Of a DNA stretch of 64,000 nt, positions 22,291 through 33,282 are shown piece by piece. Position numbers and translations under genes: made by a program. This DNA is from Homarus americanus (Eukaryota > Arthropoda > Malacostraca > Decapoda > Nephropidae). A model generated the notes under the pieces. It saw only the letters and a program-made list of their open reading frames with translations. It made no database searches and was not told the origin of the DNA. Location of the stretch: NCBI RefSeq assembly GCF_018991925.1, contig NW_024756914.1, forward strand, positions 9,770,426 through 9,834,425. The letters are read 5' to 3'. Within the stretch, counting starts at the first letter, position 1, and every line of letters starts with the position of its first letter.

Positions 22291-24169
22291 TTATACTGCC
22301 AGATCTGGGGTCACTAAATCTAAGGGGATAACTTAACTCTAATCTTAATTTCTAAGGGTCGCTGCCACCAGACCCCCTCTGGACAGCATGTAGCTCGTTA
22401 GGTAGCGGGCAGAGTGAACTAGGCATTGGGTTAGGTTTTCCATTGATCAGATCGATAAGGGTAAAGAAGGGTGAAACCATAACATGTCTTCATTGATTTA
22501 TTTCTTATAAAACACACTGGTAAAAAAAACATACATGAACTGGCCTTCCTCAGAAGAACAACGGAATTTTGGTTACCCAACTGGGCCCCAGACTCCTACA
22601 TTACTGGCGGGTCATCCACCCACTTATTGCACAACAATCGGTGAACTCCGTATCTCGGTCGTTCCTTCTTACAATAACCCTTAACACATCAGACTGTTCC
22701 ACTGGTGTGGCTTGTAGCACCGTCGGTTATCATACATAGTAGCACCATCGCAACACACCTGTTACACTCCATACCTGCAAGTATGTGACTCCTTGTGACT
22801 TTTAGGTCTACACAACGGGCCCCTCGTTCGCACACCGCCCTCGGTGGGTAAAGACGAGGGCTTGACCTAGAGACATACCAGCACTATTTCTACGCCTGGT
22901 ATTATAGGTCGCTCCAAGTGACGACCGCAGTTTCTCACGGTCTCCTTAGTTGTGACTATTCATGTGGAGTGGTGCGCTGGGAATCCACCGGTTCATAGTG
23001 GACTGGTATAGTGGGGAGTAATTCCCCACCTGGTGTGGCGCTCAAGGAGACAATGGCGGCCGGGCGGCAAGATACCCCAACCACGTGGCACCTGTGGTGA
23101 CGGCAGAACGGGAAAGACTAAGCAATAATGCCTGACGGGCGGTTATCCCATCCCTTAACACATCCCTATCACACTTATATATCCGGCAAAGCTTTAAACT
23201 GTAGTAACTGTTATTTATCAACCTTAATTGTAGGGCGGGATATAGCCCGCTAGGGCACTGACCTGTGGTGACGGCAGAACGGGAAAGACTAAGGCCGGCT
23301 TCCCGCCGCTTCTCGTCACATAGGCCTACCGTTTCCAATCCTCAATTTACACTTTTGTTTCTTATGGTTCTCACCTGAACACTTTACGGTATATTGTCAC
23401 TCATTTCTTATAAACACATATATTAATCCTAAATTACACACTAAGGTCAGGTCTTGGTTTGCTAGTGCTTGGTTAAATGCCTGGGATTTTAATATCAACG
23501 GGCATCTGAGGCGGGTACATGACGCGCCTTGAAACAAAAGCCGAATGATCATGGCGGGGGTGTATCAACTTCACTTAAAAACTGTAATGAGGGATCCTCC
23601 TCTCACACAGCGCACTATTTGAACACAGACATAAGATTCTCTGATCACTGTACCTGTCGTGGGTATATGTCACGTGAGGCTACGAGGTGTATTAAATTCA
23701 TACCGACGCATACACGATATTTCCTTTCCAGTATAGTTTCTAGATCACTGTCAACACCTCACATAGTTCTGATACATTTATCCCTTTTTCCGATCATTGT
23801 TCTCATGTATTTTCATATGATATCTGTTGGAGTTAGGTTCGCTACACGCTCACAGACGTAAATAGTAGGACCTTCAAACCCTGCTCCACACTTAGTCTTA
23901 CAGTACCCTAGTCCGGCTCAACTGGACTTTAACATTCATCTTATGCCTACCCTGAGTGATCCTTAATGCTATGAATACATACACTTGATATGATATAATT
24001 ATACCTGGGTACAATACCACACATGGTCTAGGAACCTTGAGTAGGGGAGTTGTCCTTTCTCAATGTTTCCCGTTTTCTGGGGTTCTACAAGCGTTGTGCA
24101 TTTGAATGTTATGTAGCGTAATATGAATTAGATGGGATTTTTAGGGATGACAATGATGTGCGCAGTACA
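22291..24169 (-). repeat. G2 5' LTR (right copy)
   Basis: 1879 bp, nearly identical to 16812-18690. Differences noted: near 22646, 22677, 23043, 23611, 23631-23633 and a one-base deletion near 23790. On the element strand it begins TGTACTGCGC. Confidence 0.92.
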
Positions 24170-24173
24170 TGAC

Positions 24174-24378
24174 AAAGTATAACCAATAACTTAGATGGAT
24201 GTTGGAAATTAATGGAATTCATTAAATCATCATTTATCAAGTACACATCGCATTGAATGCCGGAAGCAGAGTGAAATTCTACGTAGTGATACACCATAAT
24301 CTCCTGGGTGAGTATCCAGTGTGAAGGTATCTGAGTTCTATGGTAAGAAAACCACTTTCCTGCATTTAAAACGTAACA
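24174..24378 (+). repeat. G1 3' LTR, second part
   Basis: Continues the G1 LTR after the G2 insertion (AAAGTATAACCAATAACTTAG...) and ends ...AACGTAACA, directly followed by the TSD GAAGA. Matches 11167-11372. Confidence 0.9.
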
Positions 24379-24383
24379 GAAGA

Positions 24384-25588
24384 AAACAAATTAAGCGAGA
24401 TAGTAGTGACTAGTAATGATGTTAGTAAGCAAATAGACAAACTAAAGCCTAATAAGCCACCTGGTCCCGATGAGATATTTGTCAGAGTATTAAAGGAATG
24501 TAAGGAAGAGCTTAGTATGCTCTTAGCAAAGTTGTTTAACATGTCCTTAAAAACAGGTGTAGCATCAGAATCCTGGAGGATAGCGAATGTAATACCGATT
24601 TTCAAGAAGGGGGATAGATCACTATCCTCTACCTACCGTCCAATCTGTCTAACATCAATAGTAGGCAAATTACTGGAAGCAATCATTTCAAACTCTATTC
24701 GAAATCACCTGGAAAAGCACCAATTGATCAATGATTCCCAACATGGCTTCATAAGCGGGCATTCATGTCTAACCAATCTATTAACATTATTTTCACCAGT
24801 TTTCGAATCGGTGGACGAGGGGCACAATTATGATGTGGTATATCTCGACTTTAGCAAAGCCTTCGACAGAGTCCCCCACGAAAGACTAATTAGAAAGGTA
24901 GAAGCTCATGGCATCAAACGTAATATCCTTAAATGGATTAGGGCGTGGTTACAGGACAGGAAACAGCGAGTGAGCATTAACGGCACTAAATCCCATTGGA
25001 GCAACGTCACTAGTGGAGTTCCCCAAGACTCAGTACTTGGACCATTATTATTTATTATATACATAAACGACATAGATATCGGCATAGACAGCAACATAAG
25101 TAAATTTGCTGATGACACTAAAATAGGACGTGTAATTAAATCTGACGAGGACTCCACAAAACTATAGGAAGGTCTAAACAAATTTTTCGAATGGTCTGAA
25201 AAATGGCAGATGAAATTCAACGTGGACAAATGTAAAGTACTCAGTATAGGAGATGTAAACAGGGAAACCAGTTACCAGATGAACAACGATGCCATTGTGG
25301 AATCCGACTGCAAGAGAGATTTAGGAGTAATGATAAGTAGGAACCTTAAGCCAAATAAACAATGTGTTTTTGCTGGTAAGAAGGCTAATAAAGTACTTGG
25401 ATTCATACAAAGGAGTGTTAGTTACAAGATTAGTGAGGTCATCTTACGATTATATCTTGCGCTTGTGAGACCTCACCTGGATTAGGCAGTTCAGTTTTGG
25501 TCACTGTATTACAGAATGGATATAGAATCCTTGGAAAGAATTCAGAGGAGAATGACAAGACTAATGCCGGGCATTAGGAATCTTGATT
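24384..25588 (+). pseudogene. CR1-A ORF2: reverse transcriptase
   Basis: Resumes the CR1-A frame after G1: NKLSEIVVTSNDVSKQIDKL, PPGPDEIFVRVLKE, IANVIPIFKKGD, YRPICLTSIVGKLLE, then motif A YLDFSKAFDRVPHE (about 24841), motif B SGVPQDSVLGPL and motif [10 protein letters not shown] (about 25102). Motif B has Asp where Gly is normal (GVPQG in CR1-B). In-frame stops at 25165-25167 and 25483-25485. The frame stops at GIRNLD, where the RTE-like LINE is inserted. Confidence 0.9.
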
Positions 25589-25720
25589 ATTTTTATTTTT
25601 ATTTTACGGGAATTCGCCCACCCGGGCACAGGTCAAACGACCCACAACGGAGCCTGAGGGGCGAAAAAAAAAGAACGGAAAGAAATTGTAAATATAGAAA
25701 GAAAAAAAGGTTATACTGTA

Positions 25721-27175
25721 TTAATCTACACCACGAAGATGCCGGAAAACCAGCTTTTTAAAGTGAGACAGATTGTAAGAGCAAGGAAACACAGAAGAAG
25801 GCAGAGCATTCCACAGTTTGGCTGTGTTAGGAAAGAAGGAGGTACTATAACGGGTTATTCTCGTGTGACCGACATCCACAGAGAAATGGTGGGCACCGCG
25901 GGCAAGACGTGTGTTACGAACCCACGGCCTTGCCGGCGGTACACAGGATGCCAAATCCACTGAACATTGCCCGTTAAAGTACCTGTAAAAGAGAGAGAGT
26001 GAAGCAACATTGCGGTGAAGAGAAAGGGAAGAGAGATTGTCGACTAAAGGAGGAGAGTTAATAAGACGAAATGCCTTTGATTCCACCATATCTAATAGTT
26101 GGACAGAAGAAGAGCCACCCCAGATATGAGAGCAGTACTCCAAGTTAGGACGAATGAATCCCTTATATACTTGGAGCAACTGCTCAGGAGTGAAATAGCT
26201 GTGGCATCTGTACAGCATTCCCAACTTTCGGGAGGCAGCTTTAGTTATACTAACGATGTGTGATTTCCAGGACATATTGGAGGAAATGGTGAGGCCTAAC
26301 ATACTTATTTCAGAATTTGGGCGGATGATAGCGTCCTGAAATGTAATTGGTGGGAGATCGTCTAATTTACAAAGTGTAATTGGTAAATATTGAGTTTTAT
26401 TACTATTGAACCTAACCTAGTTTGTACCTCCCCATTCAGAGATGCTGCACAAATTCGCGTTGATAGAAGTAATGATATCAGTTCTAGAAACAGATCTAGT
26501 TTGAGAGTTAGGAGGAAGGGGAAAATGTGAGGAAGAGTGAAGAGTAGAATCATCAGCGTAAGAATGGATAGAATTAGTTTTAGTGTGAAGTAAATCATTG
26601 ATAAAAAGAAGGAAGAGAGTTGGTGAAAGAACAGAACCCTGTGGGACGCCACTATTGGTAAAGAAAGAGCGAGAGATCGATCCCTCGACAACAACTGCCA
26701 TGGATCGGTTCTCAAGGAACCTAGAGATGAGAAAACAAAGTGGGGTAAAGAAACCAAAAGAGGGAAGTTTAGATAGTAAAGACTTGTGCCATACCCTGTC
26801 AAATGCTTTGGAAATGTCGAGAGCCAGGACAAAAGTTTTCCCATAATCCCTAAGAGAGGATGACCAAAGATGGGTGCAATAGGAGAGCAGATCACCAGTA
26901 GATCTCGCCTGGCGAAGGCCATACTGGTGATCCGATAAAAGAGAAAGGCGTTCAAGGTGACGGAGAAAATAGGAGTTCAAGATAGTTTCGAAAATCTTAG
27001 AGAGGGATGAAGTTAGGGCAATGGGGCGATAGTTAGAGGGATTAGAATGGTCACCCTTCTTCGGGATGGGCTGAACCAAGGCATGCTTTCAAGAAGAAGG
27101 AAAAGTTTGAGTTTTGAGGCAAAGACGAAAGAGGCGAGCAAGCACAGGGGCCAGGGCTTCAGCACACTCCCTAAA
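25721..27175 (-). pseudogene. RTE-like LINE: reverse transcriptase and C-terminus
   Basis: Two frames separated by a stop/frameshift near 26410. RT motifs: IPKKGDHSNPSNYRPIALTS, LDISKAFDRVWHKSLLSKL (motif A), [20 protein letters not shown] (motif B), SYADDSTLHS (motif C, YADD at 26549-26560). C-terminal region: LGLTISSNMSWKSHI, GFIRPNLEYCSHIWGG, FPNTAKLWNALPSSV, ending near 25721. The catalytic residues are intact. The first part of the RT lies on the other side of the Harbinger insertion. Confidence 0.85.
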
Positions 27176-28429
27176 GCCCCGTCCACACGATCGAGCAGTG
27201 CCCGGCGGGCTTTGCCCGTTTACCTGGCAAAGCCTGTGTGTTGTTGTACACACGGGGGTGGTTGGCGGCATTCATAGTCGGGCGCCGGTAGCTAGTAGGT
27301 GGTAGGCAGTGGCTGGTGCGGTACGATTACCATGGTGTGTCGCAGGAATAATCGCTGGACAGTTAAAGCGAATAGAGCTGTGTACTATAATAATTGCTGT
27401 TATGTGCAAAGAGAAGAACCAAATGCAGAAAAGGGAATGGTGCAAAGAGTGGTTAGGTCGAAGAATTAGGAAGTCATGCCACGATTTTACGTGAACTGCA
27501 AGATGAACATAAGCAAGACTTCACCAATTATATGAGAATGGACCCCAACACCTTTTACAAACTTCTAGTGAAAGTGGAACCATATATAAAAAAACAGGAT
27601 ACCAATATGAGGGAGAGTATATCTGCAGAGGCTCGTCTAGAGGCAACGCTCATATTTCTTTCAACTGGGTGCACCTACACGTCACTTCAGTATAGAACGA
27701 GGATACCAAAACAAAGTTTGTCTCGCATAATATCTGCAACTTGTCAAGCCATGTATGAAGTACTCAAGGAAGTTTACTTGCAGGTGAGATTTGTAGTACA
27801 TAAAAATTCATTGAATAATGTTAGAATTATGATATACATAGACAGGAAGCTATGGGACTAAAGTGAGGAGAGCGGCAGGAACGAAGAACACACACGAATG
27901 TCCTCATGACATAATACATAAACAATCTCTCGTTTATTGTCACGCCATTAATGTACATTGCATAAGCTTATTTGGTTATACACTGGACATCTGGACCGAC
28001 CGGGAAACATATACTTATCACATTTGCAGTACTTAACTCAGGTTTTACAAAATGCTAGCTTACGTTCTGTCAGTATCTCTGTTCACACCTCACCGACTTG
28101 AGGACCCCGGCCCCCGAGGTCAGCGGTGGCGGAGTGATCAGCTGTTTTTGACAGCCAAGTGAGGATCCAATAATAACACGTGTCTTGTATTGCAGGCTTG
28201 TGTAATGTTGAACATTAATGACAATATTATAGGAATGTCGGTTTTCCGGTTTTATCGTTTGTCTGGCAGAGTCGTCGCTCCATATCCGGCAACAAACCAC
28301 CAGACAGGCGGACCATGATTTCGCTCAACGACGGGCACGGGCAATCCGCTGGTTTGCCCGCCAATTTTGCCAGATAACGGGCATTTAGCGCGTGCCCGCT
28401 GGGCACTGCTCGATAGTGTGGACGGGCCT
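27176..28429 (+). mobile_element. PIF/Harbinger-type DNA transposon, 1.25 kb
   Basis: Terminal inverted repeats of about 36 bp (27176-27211 and 28394-28429), both holding CCGTCCACAC and ATCGAGCAGTGCCC, with few mismatches. 3-bp flanks TAA (27173-27175) and TCA (28430-28432) fit the TWA target preference of PIF/Harbinger with one change. The related LINE at 53051-53070 shows the empty site (GTGTTCTGAGGGAGTG). It contains one exon of a HARBI1-like nuclease and is too short for the full transposase and Myb-like gene, so it is internally deleted. Confidence 0.85.
27425..27783 (+). pseudogene. HARBI1-like transposase nuclease, first exon only
   Basis: The N-terminal part of a Harbinger nuclease: WCKEWLGRRIRKSCHD, one frameshift near 27487, LRELQDEHKQDFTNYMRM, then MDPNTFYKLLVKVEPYI, AEARLEATLIFLSTG, SLSRIISATCQAMYEVL and EVYLQ. 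The open frame runs on to 27861, but CAG|GTGAGA at 27781-27789 looks like a 5' splice site and the residues after it do not resemble the family, so the exon probably ends at 27783. The DDE catalytic domain encoded downstream in full elements is absent. No function is expected. Confidence 0.8.
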
Positions 28430-29960
28430 TCAGAACACGAGGGGGTATTCCGTCAGGTCCATGAGCCTTACTCACATCCAACCTGGATAACACACCAGCA
28501 ACCCTGCGAGTGGAGATTATAGGAAAGTGCATAAGTTCAGTAGGAGGTGCAGGGGTAGGAGGGATAGAGTGGGAATCGTCTAAGGTGGAATTAGAGGAGA
28601 ATAAGGTGCCAAAGAGGTTGGCTTTGTCAGGGGGAGAGTTGGCTATAGAGTTATTGGGACGGAAGAGGAGAGGAAAAGAAGGCGTGCAGAAATTGTTACA
28701 GATGTTTTTAGTTAAGGACCAGAAGGATTTACTTGAGGAAGAATTAGTCAGGACAGCGGTCTTTCTTTTAATAAAATTCCGCTTGGCCCTACGAAGAATA
28801 GCCTTACAACGATTCCTAGAAGTAATGAAAGAGGTGTGGGTAATAGGAGAAGGAGATAGTTTCATAGCTCGATATGCCCTATCTCTCACCCTGCAAGCAA
28901 GAGAGTAGGAGTGATCAAACCATGATTGTAATGTGAAAGTTTTGGTAGAAGATGGGATAAATGCACTCATACCGCCCTGTATAACCCCAGCAATGCTGTT
29001 AGCACATACCGAGGCATCCCGAGTGGAAAAGCAACATTCATCCCAAGGAAAGTCGGTGAAGAATTCTCGCAAGGATTGCCAGCTTGCCCTCCGATAGTGC
29101 CATAGTTGACGTTTAGAGGGGGGTGGGGGAGGTGGTCGTGCCCAGTTTGATTTAATAGAAATAAGGTTGTGATCAGAAGAACTTAAGGAGGCAAAAATTT
29201 AGTATGAATAGTGTGAGGGGTTAGAGGTAAAACAAAGATCAAGAATGTTAGCAAGTTGATCGTGTCGATCAGGAACGCGTGTAGGGTGTTTGATTATTTG
29301 TTCCAAATCATTAAGTAAGGAAAAAGAGACTGCCTCAGCTCCACCTGGGTCATCCATTGCAGAGCCAAGCCACTCTCTGTGATGTACATTGAAATCCCCT
29401 AGGTAGAGGATCTCGGTGTTGGGGTGTGTGGATAGCAACGACTCGTGGCAAGAAGTGAGATAGTCAAAGAGTTCGAAATAGTTGGTAGAGTTGGGAGAAC
29501 AGTATAGGAAACAAAGAAAAATAGTCTCAGTAGGTAGAGATATTTTGAGCCAGATGACATCATAAAGGGGAGATTCAAGATCCGTGAGTCGGGCTATAGG
29601 TGTACGTGTGTTGCAGTAGGCGCATACACCTCCCTTAGAACGGAAGTAGGTATAAAGGTTGTAGTTAGAGACTTGAAAAGGTTTGGGTGAAGCTGCTTTG
29701 GTCAGTTGAAGTTCGGAGAGTAGTAAGAGGTCGGGGGAAGAGGTTGATAGATGGTGCTCCACAGAAGAAAAATTGGATCTCAGTCTGCGAATGTTGGAAA
29801 AATGAAGAGTGAAAAAAGCAGATCCTCCAGCAACCCCGGTGGCGTCAGTTGAGGCCCCAGTAGCTTGATGATGATCAGGTCGGCCCTGGGGTCCAAAACC
29901 TTCCCGACCAGTGGGACCCATCCGAGAAGGCCCCGCTTCAGTATTAATATCAACTGACAT
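28430..29960 (-). pseudogene. RTE-like LINE: EEP endonuclease and start of RT
   Basis: Probable start at ATG 29960 (MSVDINTEAGPSRMG). Endonuclease motifs: SNIRRLRSNFSSVEHHL, PDLLLLSELQL, LYLGDFNVHHREWLG and ANILDLCFTSNP. After a frame change near 29190 comes the linker (WDECCFSTRD, RRAKRNFIKRKT, FWSLTKNICNNF) and the RT lead-in DVSKAHGPDGIPPRVLK, where the Harbinger element interrupts it. 29961-30192 is a short 5' leader with no gene. Confidence 0.82.
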
Positions 29961-30192
29961 AGGAGAATAAAATAGAATGAATAAAACAGATCAAGAATGA
30001 GTACAGTTTTATTTGTGGTGTTGTCAATAGTAAGAGAGACAGTTGAGACCCTGCAATTGTGTGTAAATGAGGCAGAAAGATAAATGAGCAACCTGGGACT
30101 TGGTCACAATTTTCGTGATGCCATATAGCAGCAGGGTCTACCATTAGACAACACATTATGCTTCCAATATCTTCCCAGGCGGTAGTACCTCC

Positions 30193-30553
30193 CTGTTTGC
30201 ACTCCGTCGAGAGAGCGAGGGGCGACTTGATAGAGGTGTATAAATGGAAGTCAGGGTTTAACAAAGGGGACATTACAAAGGTACTCAAACTATCCAGCCA
30301 GGAGCGAACTCATAACAATGGTTTTAAATTAGACAAATCTAGATTTAGGCGCGAAATAGGTAAACATTGGTTTGGAAACAGTAGTGGATGAATGGAACAA
30401 GTTACCAAATATCATCATTAACTCGAATATGCTGAATAGCTTCAAACATAGGTTGGATGCTTATATGAGCAATAGGGGTTGGGTGTAAATCGGACTGCCC
30501 AGTAGGGGCCAATAGGCCCGCTGCAGTTTCCTCTATTCTTATGTTCTTATGTT
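30193..30553 (+). pseudogene. CR1-A C-terminus and 3' tail
   Basis: Resumes CR1-A with LHSVERARGDLIEVYKWKS, KVLKLSSQERTHNNGFKLD and FRREIGKHWFGN, a frameshift near 30380, then RLDAYMSNRGWV and stop near 30487. The 3' UTR (GCCAATAGGCCCGCTGCAG) is shared with CR1-B. The end is two octamers TTCTTATG (30536-30553). Confidence 0.88.
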
Positions 30554-30561
30554 CACAGTAC

Positions 30562-31254
30562 ATACAAGCAGAGGAGAAGCAGCATGATGAATGCAGTACC
30601 ACACCCACCACACACCACTTCACTTCTTTCAAGTCCTTCCTTTGTCTAGGATTAAGAAGATTTTATATTTTTCTACTTTAGGAAGTTAAGACGTGTGGAA
30701 TGTAACACCACACAAACAAACCCTGGTGAGCCCACCCAGGGAGGGATTCACCACTGTGAGGGTGTGGGACAGGACGGTCAAGGGTCTCGCCGACACTCCC
30801 GTACGGAGGGCGAACCCAGGTCCGCGGACCCTGCCCTACACGTCATCCAAGATGATGACACCCCAAGCAGTGGACAGGCTTTAATCCCTGCCAGAAGGGC
30901 GGAAAACAGATGGAGCAGAAAAAAACTCATATGAAATATGAAGGAAAATGATGCTCTACACGTAGAGGAAACGCAGATGGAACAGAAAAAATCTATCTGG
31001 AATATGAAAATGATGCTGTACAATAGAAATGCAGATGAGGCTAGAAATACTCATCTGGAATATGATAGAAACCAGGAGGAAGTGAGAAGAAGTGAGAAGG
31101 TGTGGAGACACGACCTACAAGGTGCGGTATTGAAGAAAGAAAGACGTGCTATGTGAAGAGAGAACACATGAAACGTGCTGTGCTGATATCAGAAGAAGGT
31201 CGACGATGAAGAGGTGGATCATCGGAAGGACCAACCCACCACCGCTGCTGTGCC
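30562..31254 (+). other. G0 internal sequence with a charged open frame
   Basis: Between CR1-A and CR1-B. Frames 30695-30934 and 30938-31156 are almost contiguous and highly charged (EETQMEQKKSIWNMKMML, RRSEKVWRHDLQGAVLKKE). Part of it (30911-31080) consists of three imperfect ~58-bp repeats around GATGGA..AGAAA..ATCTGGAATATGA. A coiled-coil gag remnant of G0 is possible, but no motif proves it. Confidence 0.4.
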
Positions 31255-32631
31255 GCCAGATCACTATCCTCTAACTACCGCCCAATCAGTCTAACATCAA
31301 TAGTAGGCAAATTACTGGAAGCAATCATTTCAAACTCTATTCGAAATCACCTGGAGAAGCACCGATTGATCAATGATTCCCAGCATGGCTTCACAAGCGG
31401 ACGTTCTTGTCTAACTAATCTATTAACATTCTTTTCATCAGTTTTCGAATCGGTGGACGAGGGGCACAATTATGATGTGGTATATCTCGACTTTAGCAAA
31501 GCCTTCGACAGAGTCCCCCACGAAAGACTAATTAGAAAGGTAGAAGCTCATGGCATCAAAGGTAACATCCTTAAATGGATTAGGGCGTGGTTACAGGACA
31601 GGAAACAGCGAGTGAGCATTAACGGCACTAAGTCCCATTGGAGCAACGTCACAAGTGGAGTTCCCCAGGGCTCAGTACTTGGACCATTATTATTTATTAT
31701 ATACATAAACGACATAGATATCGGCATAGACAGCAACATAAGTAAATTTGCTGATGACACTAAAATAGGACGTGTTATTAAATCTGACGAGGACTCAGCA
31801 AAACTACAGGAAGATCTAAACAAATTTTTCGAATGGTCTGAAAAATGGCAGATGAAATTCAACGTGGACAAATGTAAAGTACTCAGTATAGGAGATGTAA
31901 ACAGGGAAACCAGATACCAGATGAACAACGATGCCATAGAGAAATCCGACTGCGAGAGAGATTTAGGAGTAATGATAATTAGGAACCTTAAGCCAAGTAA
32001 ACAATGTGTTTTTGCTCGTAACAAGGCTAATAAAGTACTTGGGTTCATACAAAGGAGTGTTAGTTACAAGACTAGCGAGGTCATCCTAAAACTGTATCTT
32101 GCTCTTGTGAGACCACACCTGGATTACGCAGTTCAGTTCTGGTTACCGTATTACAGAATGGATATAGAATCCTTGGAAAGAATTCAGAGGAGAATGACAA
32201 GACTAATCCCAGGCATTAGGAACCTTGAGTATAGAGACAGGTTAAAGCATCTTAATTTGCACTCCCTCGAGAGACGTAGAGTGAGGGGCGACCTGATAGA
32301 GGTGTACAAGTGGAAGGCAGGGCTAAACAAAGGGGACATTACAAAGGTACTCAAACTATCCAACCAGGAGCGAACTCGTAACAATGGTTTTAAATTAGAC
32401 AAATTTAGATTTAGGCGGGAAATAGGTAAACACTGGTTTGGAAACAGAGTAGTGGATGAATGGAACAAGTTACCAAATACCATCATTAACTCGAATACGC
32501 TGAATAGCTTCAAACATAGGTTGGATGCTTATATGAGCAATAGGGGTTGGGTGTAAACGGGACTGCCCAATATGGGCCAATAGGCCCGCTGCAGTTTCCT
32601 CCATTCTTATGTTCTTATGTTCTTATGTTCC
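31255..32631 (+). CDS. CR1-B LINE, 5'-truncated, RT frame open
   Basis: Truncated insertion starting in the RT (DHYPLTTAQS frame: SNYRPISLTSIVGKLLE). The frame has no stop from about 31261 to 32556. Motifs: YLDFSKAFDRVPHERL (A), [15 protein letters not shown] (B), [10 protein letters not shown] (C, catalytic FADD at 31747-31758), WQMKFNVDKCKVLS, VRPHLDYAVQFWLPY, SLERRRVRGDLIEVYKW, ending SNRGWV. The 3' UTR ends with three perfect octamers TTCTTATG (32604-32627). It lacks endonuclease and ORF1, so it cannot move alone. It is the best-preserved CR1 RT here and the reference for the other copies. Confidence 0.9.
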
Positions 32632-33282
32632 CTGATACCAGTTGGTGGAGGACGTGAGCCATGATGGGCCACACTACTGTATTGCTGTTGTTTATGTATA
32701 ATATAAAGAGATAACACCCTAACATGTAAAGTAGGCGCATTTTTTGTGTATTTTGAAGTATTTCATTCTCTGATTTCTGTTAACATTTACAACAAAGAAT
32801 GTTTTTTTGTATTTAAGAAAGATTAATCACTTTTCTATGAGTTCATTTGATCAATGTTTTGTACTACCTAATGCAATGTTGTAGCCATACTGCTGGTTGG
32901 GACGAATTATTATTTTGACACGGCCTGGTAAGGCCATGTAACACCTGTTATTGTTTGTAGAATGTGACTTGCAAGTTTGTCTCGATTGCTATGCTAGATA
33001 TGTAGGATCTTTAGCTCAATTAAGCTCATTCTATGTTCGCTTACTGTGTATGTGTTTTTTTCTCCTGGCATAGAAGCTTTGATCTTGGCGGGAGGTATAG
33101 TAAGCTTTGTCAGATCAAACTAAGCCAGTAGAAAAACATGCATGCCAGTATCTATGAGATTATTGTTGGTAAATGTCAGGATATATTATCGCCTCAGGGA
33201 CTATTTCAGATACTGCACATGATATTACTGTCTATATGTGTCATCAGTTCTCTGGTATGGAAGCTTTGGTCTTGGCGGGAGG
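32632..33282 (+). other. G0 3' internal region, no gene
   Basis: No open frame with motifs. Two similar blocks precede LTR-like starts: GATCTTGGCGGGAGGTATAG (about 33080) and GGTCTTGGCGGGAGGTGTAA (33270-33289). The second is the purine-rich tract before the G0 3' LTR; the first looks like a diverged duplicate. Confidence 0.5.

Larger units (their letters stand above)
16812..24169 (-). mobile_element. G2: young, internally deleted Gypsy element with 1.88-kb LTRs
   Basis: Two LTRs of 1879 bp (16812-18690 and 22291-24169) flank 3.6 kb that codes on the minus strand. TSD TGAC at 16808-16811 and 24170-24173. The termini are inverted: TGTACTGC at one end, GCAGTATA at the other in minus-strand reading. 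By eye the LTRs differ at only seven or eight positions (about 0.4%), so the insertion is recent. Gag and integrase are present but protease, RT and RNase H are missing, so mobility would need enzymes from a related element. Confidence 0.9.
10647..24378 (+). mobile_element. G1: Gypsy LTR element with integrase before RT (Gmr1-like)
   Basis: LTRs 10647-11372 and 16279-16811 plus 24174-24378 (split by G2). TSD GAAGA at 10642-10646 and 24379-24383. Domain order read along the plus strand is gag, protease, integrase, RT, RNase H. Typical Gypsy elements have integrase last. An integrase-first order within Gypsy is the defining trait of the Gmr1 clade. LTRs differ at about 30 positions by eye (roughly 4%), so this is an older insertion than G2. 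Total length without G2 is about 6.4 kb. Several frameshifts make the copy inactive. Confidence 0.85.
25589..30192 (-). mobile_element. RTE-like LINE inserted in CR1-A
   Basis: Minus-strand LINE with one long coding region (endonuclease then RT) and little upstream, about 3.35 kb once the Harbinger insert is removed. The 3' end on the minus strand is a short A/T-rich repeat (AAAAT)n at 25589-25612. Architecture and length fit RTE-type elements, but the clade is provisional. About 27 bp of the CR1 target is absent at the junction. A second, more decayed copy lies at 52150-53560 on the plus strand. Confidence 0.78.
8355..30553 (+). mobile_element. CR1-A LINE, interrupted twice
   Basis: A long CR1 copy in three pieces: esterase and endonuclease (8355-10646), RT (24384-25588), C-terminus and 3' tail (30193-30553). 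The frame across the first gap is restored exactly by removing G1 and one GAAGA (RDSEENKLSEI). At the second gap about 27 bp of the CR1 target is missing relative to CR1-B. CACAGTAC flanks both ends (8347-8354, 30554-30561), a plausible 8-bp TSD. Confidence 0.85.

Noticed and set aside
30680..30880. tRNA-derived SINE
   Set aside because: I looked for A and B box motifs and a tRNA-like fold and did not find a convincing match.
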